Origin: JAGVSR01 sp963778225
GTDB taxonomy: Bacteria > Pseudomonadota > Alphaproteobacteria > Rhizobiales > Hyphomicrobiaceae
DNA: 64,000 bases
Assembly (NCBI GenBank): GCA_963778225.1
Contig: CAVZTR010000010.1
Coordinates: 310,001-374,000 of the forward strand
Reading direction: 5' to 3'
A program made the translations under genes and the position numbers. Below are positions 1 through 9,397 of the stretch, one piece after another. The notes under the pieces are model-generated. The model made no database searches, was not told the origin of the DNA, and saw only the letters and a program-made list of their open reading frames with translations. The number at the start of each line of letters is the position of its first letter. Within the stretch, counting starts at the first letter, position 1.

Positions 1-498
1 AACCTCGAACTGCCTGAGAAGATCACGGGCAGCATCACCCAGGTCCTGATGCCCGGCGTCCGTCTGCACGGCACAGTCGAGTGGACGAACTGGAGCCGTT
101 TGCAGGAGGTGCCAATTGAAGGATTTTCCCCCGCCGCACTGTCGTTCGGCTGGGAGGACGGCTGGTACTTCGCGATCGGCGGCGAGTACGACTACAGCGA
201 GAAGCTGACGTTGCGCACGGGCTTCGGCTACGAAATCTCACCGATCCAAGATCCTGAAGCGCGCCTCGTACAGCTTCCTGACAACGACCGGTACTGGCTG
301 AGCGCCGGCGGCACTTACGATGCAGGCGACATGTTCGGCTTGCTCAAGGATGCCAAGATCGACTTCGCCTATACGCACATCTTTGTCGAAGATGGCGAGT
401 TTATCCGCCATCCGGCAGCTGCCCCAGCCCCGGTATTCACCGGCAGCGTCGAGGCGGCGGTGGACATCTTGTCCGTGGGCATTCGCTCGTCGTTCTGA
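1..498 (+). CDS. OmpP1/FadL family outer membrane protein, C-terminal part
   Basis: The reading frame is open from base 1, so the gene starts upstream of the window and only about 165 C-terminal residues are seen. The visible part has alternating beta-strand character (WYFAIGGEYDYSEKLTLRTGFGYEI, written here as two overlapping strands around residues 57-82) and ends in Ser-Ser-Phe. A terminal Phe is the usual outer membrane assembly signal of beta-barrels. FadL family proteins import long-chain fatty acids or other hydrophobic compounds across the outer membrane. A hairpin terminator follows 29 bases after the stop. Family assignment rests on the C-terminal third only, so another 14-strand barrel is possible. 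Confidence 0.75.
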   Translation, partial: NLELPEKITGSITQVLMPGVRLHGTVEWTNWSRLQEVPIEGFSPAALSFGWEDGWYFAIGGEYDYSEKLTLRTGFGYEISPIQDPEARLVQLPDNDRYWLSAGGTYDAGDMFGLLKDAKIDFAYTHIFVEDGEFIRHPAAAPAPVFTGSVEAAVDILSVGIRSSF

Positions 499-526
499 TC
501 GCCCGGCGTACCAATTCGCGCTACAG

Positions 527-556
527 AGGGCCGGCCGTGCGCTGGCCCTTTGCTTT
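527..556 (+). terminator. Rho-independent terminator of the FadL-type gene
   Basis: A nine-pair stem (527-535 with 541-549, one G-T wobble, five-base loop) is followed by TTTGCTTT. It lies 29 bases after the outer membrane protein stop and just before the MFS start. Confidence 0.6.
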
Positions 557-583
557 GGCGCCGCAGGAACCGCAGGCGTACGT

Positions 584-1801
584 GTGACCGCGCAAACCTC
601 AGATCAGGATCGCTTGCCCGACACAGGCGCCGACTACGGTCAGCGCGTCGCGCTCTATTTCGCGGCCATGTTCGTGATCTACGGCGTGCTGATCCCCTTC
701 CTGCCCGTGTGGCTCGACGGCCGTGGTCTCACCGCGAATGAAGTCGCCATCGTCACCGCCGTCCCGTTCATCCTCCGCCTCGCGGTCACACCCGCCGTCG
801 CAATCTTCGCCGACCGCCTGGGCGCGCACCGCCTCTTCATCATCGCCTCCGCCTGGGCGGCGCTCGCAGCCTGCCTCATGCTTGGCGGCACGAGCGGCTT
901 CTGGCCTATTCTTGCGGTTGCGGCCCCCTTGTCTCTTGCCGCCGCCACGATGATGCCGCTCGTCGAGGCGATCGCCGTCAAAGGTGTGCGCGTCTATTCG
1001 CTCGATTACGGCCGAATGCGGCTGTGGGGCTCGCTCTCGTTCGTCGTGGTGGGATTGATCGTCGGCGCATGGATTGATCGCAGCGGTTCGGAAGCAGCCC
1101 TCTGGGTCATGCTCGCGGGCACGGTGCTCACCGTCGCAGCCGCCCATGCCCTGCCGTTTCCGCCCGCGACCACGCGCGACGAGGAGACGTCGAACTCGCC
1201 CGCCGCGAGCAACATCACCCGCGATGTCCTGCGGCTCTTTTCACTTCCTGTTTTTTTCGCGTTTCTCGTCGCCGCCAGCGCCGCGCAGGCCTCGCACGCC
1301 ATGTTCTATACCTTCGGTGCGCTGCACATGCGCGCGCAAGGGATCTCCGGCGCTTGGATCGGCGCGCTATGGGCGATCGGCGTGCTGGCCGAAGTGGCTT
1401 TGTTCGCCGTCGCAGGTTCCCGCTTCCGCCACCTGAAACCCGAAACCCTGCTCGCTGTCGGCGCGGCCGCAGCCATCTTGCGTTGGATCGTCATGACGAT
1501 GGATCCGCCGCTGGAGATCCTGGTCCCGCTGCAGCTTCTGCACGCGCTCACCTACGGCGCGACGCACCTGGGCGCGATTCTGTTCGTCGCCCGCGCAGTC
1601 CCCGATCGCGTATCGGGAACCGTGCAGGCCCTCTACGCAACCTTCGCATCCGGCGTCGCCATGGGCGCGGCCACCTGGGCGTCGGGACCGCTGTTCAACG
1701 CGTATGCAGGCGGGGCGTATGGGGCCATGGCCGTCATCGCCACCGTCGCTCTTCTCGCCGCGCTGGTCATCCGCGCCCGCTGGGATGGCGGCACGCTCTA
1801 G
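584..1801 (+). CDS. MFS transporter, HcaT/3-phenylpropionate permease-like
   Basis: Predicted inner membrane transporter of 405 residues with about 12 hydrophobic segments. The first, AALYF-like helix, begins near residue 20 and ends in the loop 'LPVWLDGRGL', typical of the MFS_1-like/HcaT branch. The frame is open far upstream into the FadL gene, so the start is a choice. The GTG at 584 is preferred because it gives a short cytoplasmic N-terminus before helix 1 and does not overlap the upstream gene or its terminator. The ribosome-binding site is weak (GCAGGA). Substrate is unknown. The stop lies 3 bases from the stop of the convergent dgcA gene. Confidence 0.8.
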   Translation: MTAQTSDQDRLPDTGADYGQRVALYFAAMFVIYGVLIPFLPVWLDGRGLTANEVAIVTAVPFILRLAVTPAVAIFADRLGAHRLFIIASAWAALAACLMLGGTSGFWPILAVAAPLSLAAATMMPLVEAIAVKGVRVYSLDYGRMRLWGSLSFVVVGLIVGAWIDRSGSEAALWVMLAGTVLTVAAAHALPFPPATTRDEETSNSPAASNITRDVLRLFSLPVFFAFLVAASAAQASHAMFYTFGALHMRAQGISGAWIGALWAIGVLAEVALFAVAGSRFRHLKPETLLAVGAAAAILRWIVMTMDPPLEILVPLQLLHALTYGATHLGAILFVARAVPDRVSGTVQALYATFASGVAMGAATWASGPLFNAYAGGAYGAMAVIATVALLAALVIRARWDGGTL

Positions 1802-1804
1802 CCA

Positions 1805-2782
1805 TCAGCCCCACAGCGCACGATCAGGCGGCTCGATGATGCCGTCGCGAATGACGATGCCTGGAACACGATCGTTCGCGAGCAACAGCGGGCCGTCGAG
1901 ATCGACCCAACGGGCATATTGCGCCACGAGCATCTGCGGCGCGATGCCGAGCGAGGTGGAAACCATCGACCCTGCCATGATGTCGAGACCGGCCGCACGC
2001 GCCGCATCCGCCATGGCAAGCGCTTCGGTCAGCCCGCCGGCCTTATCGAGCTTGATGTTGACCGCATCGTAGCGATCGACGAGCGCGGTGATGTCGGAGG
2101 CGATATGCGCGCTCTCGTCGGCGCATACGGGCACCGGCCGGTCCCGCGTGCCCAGTGCGCCGTCCGCGTTCGCGGGCAAGGGTTGCTCGATGGTTTCGAA
2201 ACTGCACTCCGCCGCGACCTCGAGGAGGGGATCGAGCAGATCGACCGTCCAGGCTTCGTTCGCGTCGCCAACGAGACGGGCGTCGGGCCGAGCGGCACGT
2301 ACGGCCCGCATGCGCGCATCGTCTCCGGCCCCGCCGAGCTTCAACTTGAGCAGGTGCAAATGGGGCACCCGCCGCGCAGCGTCCGCCATAGCTTCCGGTG
2401 AGTCGAGGCTCAGCGTGAAACAAGTCTCGCGCGCTCCGGGCTCAGGCCGTCGCAAGAGACCGGACACGGGCACACCGGCCAGCTTGGCTTCCAGATCGAA
2501 CAAAGCACAGTCGAGCGCATTGCGCGCCGCACCCGGCGGCAGCACGCGCAGCAGATCTCCGTGCGACTGAGGCGCACCGGTGCATTCGATGGCGGCAGCC
2601 GTCGCTTCCGGCGTTTCCCCGTAGCGCGCGTAGGGCACACACTCGCCGCGACCTTCGACACCGCCCTGAGCGAGCGTCACGGTGACGACGCGAGCTTCCG
2701 TCTTGGCGCCGCGCGCGATGACGAACGGCTGGGCGAGCGGCCAGGATTCGATCGTGACGCGAAGCGTGCGCTGGGAGAGCAT
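1805..2782 (-). CDS. dgcA: Enolase-superfamily dipeptide epimerase / N-acetyl-D-glutamate racemase type
   Basis: A 325-residue member of the mandelate racemase/muconate lactonizing enzyme group. Visible family marks are the K-x-K catalytic pair in LLKLKLGG (Lys146 and Lys148), the metal-binding Asp in GDANEAW (about 173), Glu in ETIEQPLP, Asp in CADES and the second catalytic Lys in NIKLDKAGG. This pattern is that of L-Ala-D/L-Glu epimerases, which recycle murein peptides; in Rhizobiales the same type is annotated DgcA, N-acetyl-D-glutamate racemase. The gene lies 28 bases downstream of the GPR-like gene on the same strand, so the two are probably cotranscribed. The exact substrate cannot be decided from sequence. 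Confidence 0.85.
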   Translation of the reverse strand: MLSQRTLRVTIESWPLAQPFVIARGAKTEARVVTVTLAQGGVEGRGECVPYARYGETPEATAAAIECTGAPQSHGDLLRVLPPGAARNALDCALFDLEAKLAGVPVSGLLRRPEPGARETCFTLSLDSPEAMADAARRVPHLHLLKLKLGGAGDDARMRAVRAARPDARLVGDANEAWTVDLLDPLLEVAAECSFETIEQPLPANADGALGTRDRPVPVCADESAHIASDITALVDRYDAVNIKLDKAGGLTEALAMADAARAAGLDIMAGSMVSTSLGIAPQMLVAQYARWVDLDGPLLLANDRVPGIVIRDGIIEPPDRALWG

Positions 2783-2810
2783 GTGAACGATCCGGTGACA
2801 AGACCGGCGA

Positions 2811-5609
2811 TCAGGTCAACCGGCCGGTAGCGTGAGCAAGGAACAGGTAAACGCGGCCGGAATCCGACAGAATATGGCTCTGGGCCGTCCGGCCGGAGGG
2901 ATCGCGTGTATCGAGTTCGCGCCGGATCCGCTCGAAGTCCTCCAGATAGCGCTGGAGCGTGGCTTGCAGCCCGGGATCCGACGGGAGCCGTCGCGTAATC
3001 TCGTCGAAGGCATGTCTTCCTTCGGCCGAATACAGTCCGCGCGAGAGAACATTGCGATGACCGGCATTGATGCGCGACCAGAGCGCCGACGTGGTCGCCT
3101 GATCGAGCGCGCGGGACACGACATCGATGTCGAGGCGGAACGGCGCCGGCTGAGGAGCGGCGGCTCCCGGAGGCTGCTGGGGTCGAGCGGCTTGCTCCTC
3201 GTCGCGCGAGGCACGCGCCAGGAGATCCCCGAGCGACCAGCCTTCGCGGCTGCTATCGGCCGGAACCGGACGCGCCAGTTGTGACAGTGCGGCAGGCGGG
3301 GCCGGCTGTGCCGAATAGGGAGGTGCGGCCGACTGCGGGAACGATGCCGAGGGCGGGGGCAGGGCAGCGGGCGGGGCCGGAGGTGCCGACGCGCCGACCG
3401 GACGGGTCACATCGCGCGCCTGCATCGTGCGCTGGGTGAGGCTTGCGAGCGTGTCGAGGGCCTTCAACTGGTCCGACAAGGCGCGCCGCATCTGATCGGC
3501 GTTGTCGCGGGTGGCCAGCGGCAACTGGTCGAGCTGATCTTTCAGGCGTGCTTGTTCCGCGGCAATCTCCGCCGCCGTTCGCGCCGCCCGCTGGCGCACT
3601 TCGTCGGCGGTCTGGTCGACGCGCGACGACAAGCTGTCGAGATCACGCGTGACACTCGATGAGACCGTGGCGAAGCGATTGCGCAGTTCGTCGAGCCGGC
3701 GCGCACTCTCCACATCCGTTTCCGACTTCAGTCGTTCCAAATCGGCAAGCGCATTGCGGCGCGTCGTCTCCGCCTGCAACCGGATCTCCTCGGCCGCCGT
3801 GCGCGCCTTGAGTTCAGCGTCCGATAGCGAGCCCTCGATGGTCGAAGAATAGCCCTGCACGAACCGGCCGAATTCTTCCGCCTTGCCCGACAGGTTTTCG
3901 AGCGTCTGCGACAGCGCCGCGTGCCGCGTCTGCAGCGTCGAGTCGATCTTGTAATTGACCGTTTCCAGAGCGTTGGCCGCACGCATGATCGTCTGGCCCT
4001 GGTTCTCGAACCGGTTCGTTACGGAGTTGATCTGGCCAAGCAGATTTTCCGAAACCGAGCGCAGCATTTCCGACTGACCGGCAAGACCTTCGATCGCCTT
4101 GAGCGACTGGCGCGTGATGTTTTCCGACGAACGGCGCACCGCGCTGATGCCGGCAACGAGCTGCTCGTCGAGATCGTGCGTCTGGCGCTGGATCGTTTCG
4201 CTGAACACACGGGCATGGTTGTCGAGCGCCGAGGTGAGCGCCTGCGAGCGCTCGGTCACGGCGGAGTCGATCGCCAGCGTCGAGCGCTGGATCGACTGAT
4301 CGAACAGCGTCAGGCGCTCGCTGAATGCATTATCAAGGGCCCGCGTGCGCTCGATGAGCTGGGTATCGAGGATCTGCGCGCGGTTGGCGAGCGAACTGTC
4401 CAGCGCCCGCGCATACTCTTCGAAAACCGCTTGCAGGTTCTGCGTCCGCCCGTCGAGCGAGGTATTCAAGTTTTCCAGGTATTCGTGGAAAGCGTTCTGG
4501 ATCGTCTCGGTCCGGGCACTCAGCGCATCGGCGAGCGCCGAGGTATAGCCGACGAGGACCGTCTGCATATCCTCGGTGCGCTGGCTGAGGGTCGTCTCCA
4601 GCCGGTCTGCGCTGGCCCCGACAGCCGTTTCCAGCGACGTCAGGTTCTCACCCGCGCTCTGAATGATGGTCGCGAGCTTGATCTGCTGGTTGGACAGCCG
4701 GTCGATGAGCTGCGGAATTTCAGTCCCGAGCGACCGCAGCGTATCGGTGACGCGCTCAGACGTGCCGAGCAGCGCGCCGCGCTCTCCCGACAGTTCTTGA
4801 ATGAGCCCGCGGATCTTGCGTTCGTTCTCTTCGTACGAGCGCTCCAGGGCGGCGACTTCGTTGTGCACCAGCGCTTCGAGTTCGCCCGCACGTCCCAGTG
4901 CTCGCGACACGGCATCGTTCATGAACGAAACCTGCCGCCGCACGGCTTGACCCAGCGAAGCGATCGACTGCTCGGCCATGCGATCGGGCTCGGCGAGCCG
5001 GATCGCGACCTCGGTCATGGTGGAGGAGCGCAAGCGCAACTCTTCCGCCCGCCAGGCGAGCAGCGCCAGGAACCACATCACGGCGATGGGAACGACGAGC
5101 GCTGCAAGGAACAGGAACGTCGCCGGATCGGCGAGAATAGCGCCGAGACCGAGGCCCTCGCCGGCCTTGGCGGAAAAGACCATCCAACCGAAGGCGGCGG
5201 TGATCGCGGTCCACACGCCGCTTGCAATCATCGCATAGCGGAAGGGCGCGCCGTCGGGCTTCTGGTCGAGCGCGTAGATCAAACCGCCGATCGAGGGCAC
5301 GTCGTCGTTCGCTGCCACCTGACCACGCGAAGGACCGGCCGGACGTCGGCGGGCGGCGCGGCGGGGCGACGGTTCAGCCTCACCATCGTTCGTCGGGGCC
5401 GAAGACGGGGGCGCTAGGGCGGGGGATGGCAAAGCGGCTTTAGACTTGCGGCTCTTGCCCTCGGTTTTGGGCAGCGGCGGGGGCAGGGTGGGCAGGGCGC
5501 CGACAGATAGTGACAACTCCGGGTCCGTGGAGCCGGGATCGCCCGGCGTCAGCGGAGGTGGCAGCGGCATGCCCGGCGGCACTCGCGATGCTGGATTATC
5601 CTGCGCCAT
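2811..5609 (-). CDS. Large membrane-anchored coiled-coil protein, GPR/RgsE-like
   Basis: A 932-residue protein with a clear architecture: a Pro-rich and basic N-terminus (1-120), two membrane helices (about 125-146 and 163-186), then roughly 500 residues of apolipoprotein-like coiled coil built from repeats of the type 'ALDxxFxERxxxLDxxIxxR', a Pro/Ala-rich linker and a conserved-looking C-terminal globular domain of about 110 residues. The layout matches the GPR/RgsE family of Rhizobiales, which organise the growing pole; the best known members are about twice as long. The function is inferred from architecture only. It is divergent from an Hpt gene and followed by dgcA, a cell-wall peptide enzyme, consistent with an envelope role. 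Confidence 0.75.
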   Translation of the reverse strand: MAQDNPASRVPPGMPLPPPLTPGDPGSTDPELSLSVGALPTLPPPLPKTEGKSRKSKAALPSPALAPPSSAPTNDGEAEPSPRRAARRRPAGPSRGQVAANDDVPSIGGLIYALDQKPDGAPFRYAMIASGVWTAITAAFGWMVFSAKAGEGLGLGAILADPATFLFLAALVVPIAVMWFLALLAWRAEELRLRSSTMTEVAIRLAEPDRMAEQSIASLGQAVRRQVSFMNDAVSRALGRAGELEALVHNEVAALERSYEENERKIRGLIQELSGERGALLGTSERVTDTLRSLGTEIPQLIDRLSNQQIKLATIIQSAGENLTSLETAVGASADRLETTLSQRTEDMQTVLVGYTSALADALSARTETIQNAFHEYLENLNTSLDGRTQNLQAVFEEYARALDSSLANRAQILDTQLIERTRALDNAFSERLTLFDQSIQRSTLAIDSAVTERSQALTSALDNHARVFSETIQRQTHDLDEQLVAGISAVRRSSENITRQSLKAIEGLAGQSEMLRSVSENLLGQINSVTNRFENQGQTIMRAANALETVNYKIDSTLQTRHAALSQTLENLSGKAEEFGRFVQGYSSTIEGSLSDAELKARTAAEEIRLQAETTRRNALADLERLKSETDVESARRLDELRNRFATVSSSVTRDLDSLSSRVDQTADEVRQRAARTAAEIAAEQARLKDQLDQLPLATRDNADQMRRALSDQLKALDTLASLTQRTMQARDVTRPVGASAPPAPPAALPPPSASFPQSAAPPYSAQPAPPAALSQLARPVPADSSREGWSLGDLLARASRDEEQAARPQQPPGAAAPQPAPFRLDIDVVSRALDQATTSALWSRINAGHRNVLSRGLYSAEGRHAFDEITRRLPSDPGLQATLQRYLEDFERIRRELDTRDPSGRTAQSHILSDSGRVYLFLAHATGRLT

Positions 5610-5911
5610 CGTATCGTTGGTCCCCGAGCGCCCGCCCGGCGCTGCCCCACCTGCACAGATAGCCCAATTCGATGTGCCCCCTCAAATGCCAATTGCCGGT
5701 ACGCACTGATCAATTCGACGCCCCGCACCGGAGCACCACCGTCGCGAAACGCTGTTTACGGGCAGTAGAGACGATCTGTACCGGCCTATAACGGCAGAAC
5801 AATGTTTATTCACCGTTAGAGCAGTTGGCCGTAAGTCTTTACATCTGTTTACAGACCCAGTGTCATCTTGATGGCGTTGACCTCCAGGCGGAGGGTACGG
5901 AGCAGCGCGTC
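5610..5911. other. Divergent intergenic region between the GPR-like and Hpt genes
   Basis: About 300 bases without a convincing gene. It is AT-richer than its surroundings and must hold both promoters. CTGTTTAC occurs twice (5752 and 5846), the second inside a small inverted repeat TCTGT-TT-ACAGA (5844-5855). These could be binding sites, but no known regulator motif is recognised. Confidence 0.4.
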
Positions 5912-6304
5912 ATGTTAGAAAACGGTGAAGTGCTAAGCAGTGACGGACCGACGGGCGGGGATATCGACCGCGTGTCGCCCAATGCGATCGACCATGACCA
6001 TTTGCGCCGTTACACGATGGGGGATCGACAACTCGAACTTGAAGTCCTGGACCTGTTCGCCGGCGAACTGCCGAAAACTCTCGGGTCCTTGCGCGCCGCA
6101 CGCACCGACATGGAATGGAAGGTGGCCGCCCACACTCTGAAGGGGTCGGCTCGTGCCGTGGGAGCCTGGCGGGTCGCCGCCGCCGCAGTCGCTGCGGAGA
6201 AAAGCCCGCTGAGCGTGTACGATCCCGTCGGCAAGGCGGAAGCGGTAGCCGCCTGCGAAGTGGCGGTAACAAGCGCGATAGCCTACATCCGGGGCCTCAC
6301 CTGA
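5912..6304 (+). CDS. Histidine phosphotransfer (Hpt) domain protein
   Basis: A 130-residue protein consisting mainly of one Hpt helical bundle. The phosphorylation motif A-A-H-T-L-K-G-S-A-R is present (His near residue 72), preceded by the typical 'LLDLFAGELPKTL'-like helix. Such proteins relay phosphate between hybrid histidine kinases and response regulators. The frame extends upstream to a TTG, but the ATG at 5912 is chosen because GGAG lies nine bases before it. It stands alone, divergent from the GPR-like gene, so its kinase partner is elsewhere. Confidence 0.85.
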   Translation: MLENGEVLSSDGPTGGDIDRVSPNAIDHDHLRRYTMGDRQLELEVLDLFAGELPKTLGSLRAARTDMEWKVAAHTLKGSARAVGAWRVAAAAVAAEKSPLSVYDPVGKAEAVAACEVAVTSAIAYIRGLT

Positions 6305-6501
6305 CACTAACCGCCTCCAAAGCCGACGCGACGACGAAACGACGGCTGGTGCGCTGCCGAACGGCCTTGAATTCAAATCGGGCGGCGTCTAAGGCCATGC
6401 GGCGATCCTGAACGGGCCGCACGCGAGAAGCGTTTCATGGTGACCTGTGGGCGACCCCTGTGGGACCCTGGGAAGCCCACCTGCATTTCATCAGAGGCGA
6501 G

Positions 6502-6822
6502 ATGGTCAAGATCACGTTCATCCAGCCCGACGGTACGGCCCAGACCGTGACCGCGGAAGAGGGGCTCACCGTCATGGAAGCCGCCAAGATGGCGGACGTT
6601 CCAGGCATCGAGGCGGAGTGCGGCGGCGCCTGCGCATGCGCCACGTGTCACGTGTACGTTGACCCGTCCTGGCGGGAGAAAACAGGCGCGCCCGCTGATA
6701 TGGAAGAAGACATGCTCGACTTCGCGTTCGACGTGCGCGAGGAGAGCCGCCTCTGCTGCCAGATCAAGGTAACATCCGCGCTCGACGGCCTCGTGCTGCG
6801 AGTGCCCGCAAAGCAGTTCTGA
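6502..6822 (+). CDS. Adrenodoxin-type 2Fe-2S ferredoxin
   Basis: A 106-residue soluble electron carrier. The cluster ligands follow the adrenodoxin pattern: Cys40, Cys46 and Cys49 in ECGGACACATC and a fourth Cys (85 or 86, most likely 86) in RLCCQI. The ATG at 6502 is preferred over an upstream in-frame start because AGAGG precedes it and MVKITFI is the usual N-terminus. This group serves Fe-S cluster assembly or monooxygenases. The next gene, 46 bases on, is a ferredoxin-NADP reductase, so the pair probably forms a small NADPH-to-ferredoxin electron chain. Confidence 0.92.
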   Translation: MVKITFIQPDGTAQTVTAEEGLTVMEAAKMADVPGIEAECGGACACATCHVYVDPSWREKTGAPADMEEDMLDFAFDVREESRLCCQIKVTSALDGLVLRVPAKQF

Positions 6823-6868
6823 CAACGCGGCCTAGACGTGCCCGTAAGGTGAAGGATAACAGCCGGCA

Positions 6869-7918
6869 ATGACCGCCATGGAACGTCCCGAAGGCTCTGG
6901 CCCCATCGAGACCGATGTCGTCATCATCGGTGCGGGACCTTGCGGTCTTTTCGCCGTTTTCGAACTCGGACTGCTGGATCTCAAGTGCCACGTCGTGGAC
7001 ATCCTCGGCAAACCGGGCGGCCAATGCTCGGAACTCTACCCCGAGAAGCCGATCTATGATGTGCCGGCTTTGCCTGTCGTCACCGGGCAGGAACTGACCG
7101 ACCGCCTCCTGGAGCAGATCAAGCCGTTCAACCCTGTCTTCCACTTCGGCGAACGCATCGATGCACTTGTGCGCCAGGACGACGGCCGTTTCCTCCTCAC
7201 AACGGATGCCGGCAAATTCTTCCTCACCAAGGTCGTCGTGATCGCGGCCGGCGGAGGATCGTTCACGCCCAAGCGTCCCCCACTCGACGGCATCGAGGCC
7301 TACGAAGGTACGTCGGTCTTCTATTCCGTGCGACGCATGGACGATTTCCGCGACAAGGATGTCCTGATCGTGGGTGGCGGTGACAGCGCGCTCGATTGGA
7401 CGCTGAATTTGCAGCCCGTCGCCCGCAGCCTCACCCTCCTGCATCGTCGTGATGAATTCCGCGGTGCGCCCCACTCCGTCAACGAAATGCGCCGTCTCGT
7501 CGGCGAGGGTAAAGTACGATTGATGATCGGTCAGGTGACCGCCCTGCACGGCGACTCCGGGATCTTGACGGGTGCGACGGTGAAGACAGCGGCCGGCGAG
7601 GAGATCATCCCTGTCGACGCGATGCTTCCGTTCTTCGGCCTCACGATGAAGCTTGGGCCCATCGCCGATTGGGGCCTCAATCTGCACGAAAACCTCGTAC
7701 CGGTGGACACCGAAAAGTTCGCAACGAGCGAAGCGGGCATCTTCGCCATCGGCGACATCAACACCTATCCGGGCAAGCTGAAGCTTATCCTATCTGGCTT
7801 CCACGAGGCCGCACTGATGGCGCAGGCGGCGCAGAAGATCGTCTATCCCGACAAGAAAGTCGTGTTCCAGTACACGACCTCATCGTCGAGCCTGCAAAAG
7901 AAGCTGGGCGTCAAGTAA
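6869..7918 (+). CDS. Ferredoxin--NADP+ reductase, thioredoxin-reductase-like type
   Basis: A 349-residue flavoprotein. The FAD-binding Rossmann motif GAGPCG is near residues 21-26 and the NADPH motif VGGGDSALD near 168-176; the C-terminal flavin motif is GDINTYPGKLK. There is no CxxC redox pair, which separates it from true thioredoxin reductases and fits the TrxR-like ferredoxin-NADP reductase family. It transfers electrons between NADPH and ferredoxin, with the upstream 2Fe-2S ferredoxin as the obvious partner. The 3' end overlaps the convergent acetyltransferase gene by eight bases. A second ATG at 6878 is possible. Confidence 0.9.
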   Translation: MTAMERPEGSGPIETDVVIIGAGPCGLFAVFELGLLDLKCHVVDILGKPGGQCSELYPEKPIYDVPALPVVTGQELTDRLLEQIKPFNPVFHFGERIDALVRQDDGRFLLTTDAGKFFLTKVVVIAAGGGSFTPKRPPLDGIEAYEGTSVFYSVRRMDDFRDKDVLIVGGGDSALDWTLNLQPVARSLTLLHRRDEFRGAPHSVNEMRRLVGEGKVRLMIGQVTALHGDSGILTGATVKTAAGEEIIPVDAMLPFFGLTMKLGPIADWGLNLHENLVPVDTEKFATSEAGIFAIGDINTYPGKLKLILSGFHEAALMAQAAQKIVYPDKKVVFQYTTSSSSLQKKLGVK

Positions 7919-9207
7919 CACCCGCACGATCGCTGATCAGAAGCATAGCGCCAACAATCGTTGCCAAGTGACGGCGCACGGCCATCGGCAGGTGCTCGTG
8001 CAACACCTTCGCCGCCGGCCTCAAACGCGCCAGATAAGCCGACGTGTAAACCTTGCCTTTGAAGTTCAGCGCCAGCGCGTAATCGCTCACGTCCACCACA
8101 CGATCGGCCCACTCCAATTTGTAGGCCGCCCCCGGCGCGAGGAGATCGAACGTCGCCATGCCGGATTCACACGCGCGGCGAATGCTGTCTTCCATGAGCA
8201 GCGCTCCGGCCCCGGTCTTTTCGAATTGCGCATCGTAGGCGATGAGGTGCACTGCCACGCGGTCTTTGCAGTGAATGGCGATCTCGATTGCCGCCACATC
8301 GCCATTGGAGCGAACGACGCCGACCTCAACGCCGGTCTCAGGACCGTTCCCGGAGGCGCAATCGCGAAAAAATGCTTCCGTCCGCGTATCGGTAATCGCC
8401 GCGGAAACAAGACCCCTCACGCGCAGCCAGTCGCGTTTCAAGTGAACTGCACGGCCCGCCACATCGGATGCTTCCGGTCCCGCGGCCAGGCGAACAAATG
8501 ACGTCGCGCCTGTCTCCTGCAGGCGCCGCATTTGACGCTTCCGATTTTTGCGCGCCGACTTTGGATAGCGGTGCTCGAAAACAGAATAGTCCCGCGGACC
8601 GTCGAAGGTAAGATGCGGGCGCTTGCTGCGTCTCAATTACAAGTGCGCCGCGCTCTAGCAGGAGAGGAGCCAGCGCTGCATCCGAGCGCACCTTGCGCAG
8701 ATGCAGAACATCGACCCGTGTCATGGCCAGCACGAAATCAAACGCAGCCTTCAAATCGGAATGTGCGTCCGCTCCACCCTCGATCAGGACGTCGCCATAT
8801 TGGCTGACAGGGTCACCCATGAACGTCAGCGCCGAGACGCCGCTACTCGTCGTGACCACGAAGGGACAAACAAGAACCAGGATGCCGTTGCGCCGCCCGG
8901 CCACAATGGCGAGCGACTGCCTGCGGTCATCTGGCGAAAGAAAGTGATGGCACCAGTGCCAAAGCCAACCGAACGACTGGAAGAGCTGTTCGGAACGGCC
9001 TGCACGTTGGAAGAGGTCCGTCCACTCCATCTCCAAAGCCTTGAAGGCCGCGCGGGTGTCGATGAATTCAAGTGACAGAGCCGAAGCGACATCATCGGGC
9101 GCATATGCCGATAAGGCATCCATGTGCCGCGCCGGTACAACCTGGGTCGCCCGGGCAACGCAAGCCGTTCCAAACGTGGACGGCGGGATGAGCGACAAAG
9201 CGGTCAT
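7911..9207 (-). pseudogene. GNAT/BioF2-like acetyltransferase (CelD type), one frameshift
   Basis: Two overlapping frames together make one protein of about 431 residues. The N-terminal part, from ATG 9207, carries 'EWTDLFQRAG...FQSFGWLWHWCHHFL', the usual start of the Acetyltransf_6/CelD group. The C-terminal part carries 'KNRKRQMRRL' and 'ATFDLLAPGAAYKLEWADRV', the acyltransferase core of that group. The frame changes near 8611; dropping one base joins the halves. Such proteins are linked to exopolysaccharide or cell-surface acylation. Whether the break is real or a sequencing insertion is not known; similar single-base breaks in recG and mfd favour an error. Confidence 0.7.
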
Positions 9208-9274
9208 GGGCACATGCCTTGGTTGCGGTGGCCGGTGTATGCCGGTTCCGCAGCAAGGGCGATGCCATAACGTA

Positions 9275-9303
9275 AACGGCGGCACTGTTGTGGTGCCGCC
9301 GTT
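9275..9303 (-). terminator. Hairpin downstream of the lipoprotein gene
   Basis: An eleven-pair perfect stem (9275-9285 with 9293-9303, seven-base loop) lies 95 bases after the lipoprotein stop and 68 bases before the acetyltransferase start. The T run is short, so termination may be partial. Confidence 0.45.
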
Positions 9304-9397
9304 GAAGAGTTCAGCAAACGAAAGGTTAAGCCTGCGACCGGCCCATCAGCCGCCGAGAGCGTCGGTCTGCTTCTCCCACCAGCCGTCGGAGCCGAAC

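Noticed and set aside
3921..5417. Plus-strand open frame of 498 residues inside the GPR-like gene
   Set aside because: It is antisense to a clear coiled-coil gene and is Arg/Gln-rich in a way that results from the complement of the repeats.
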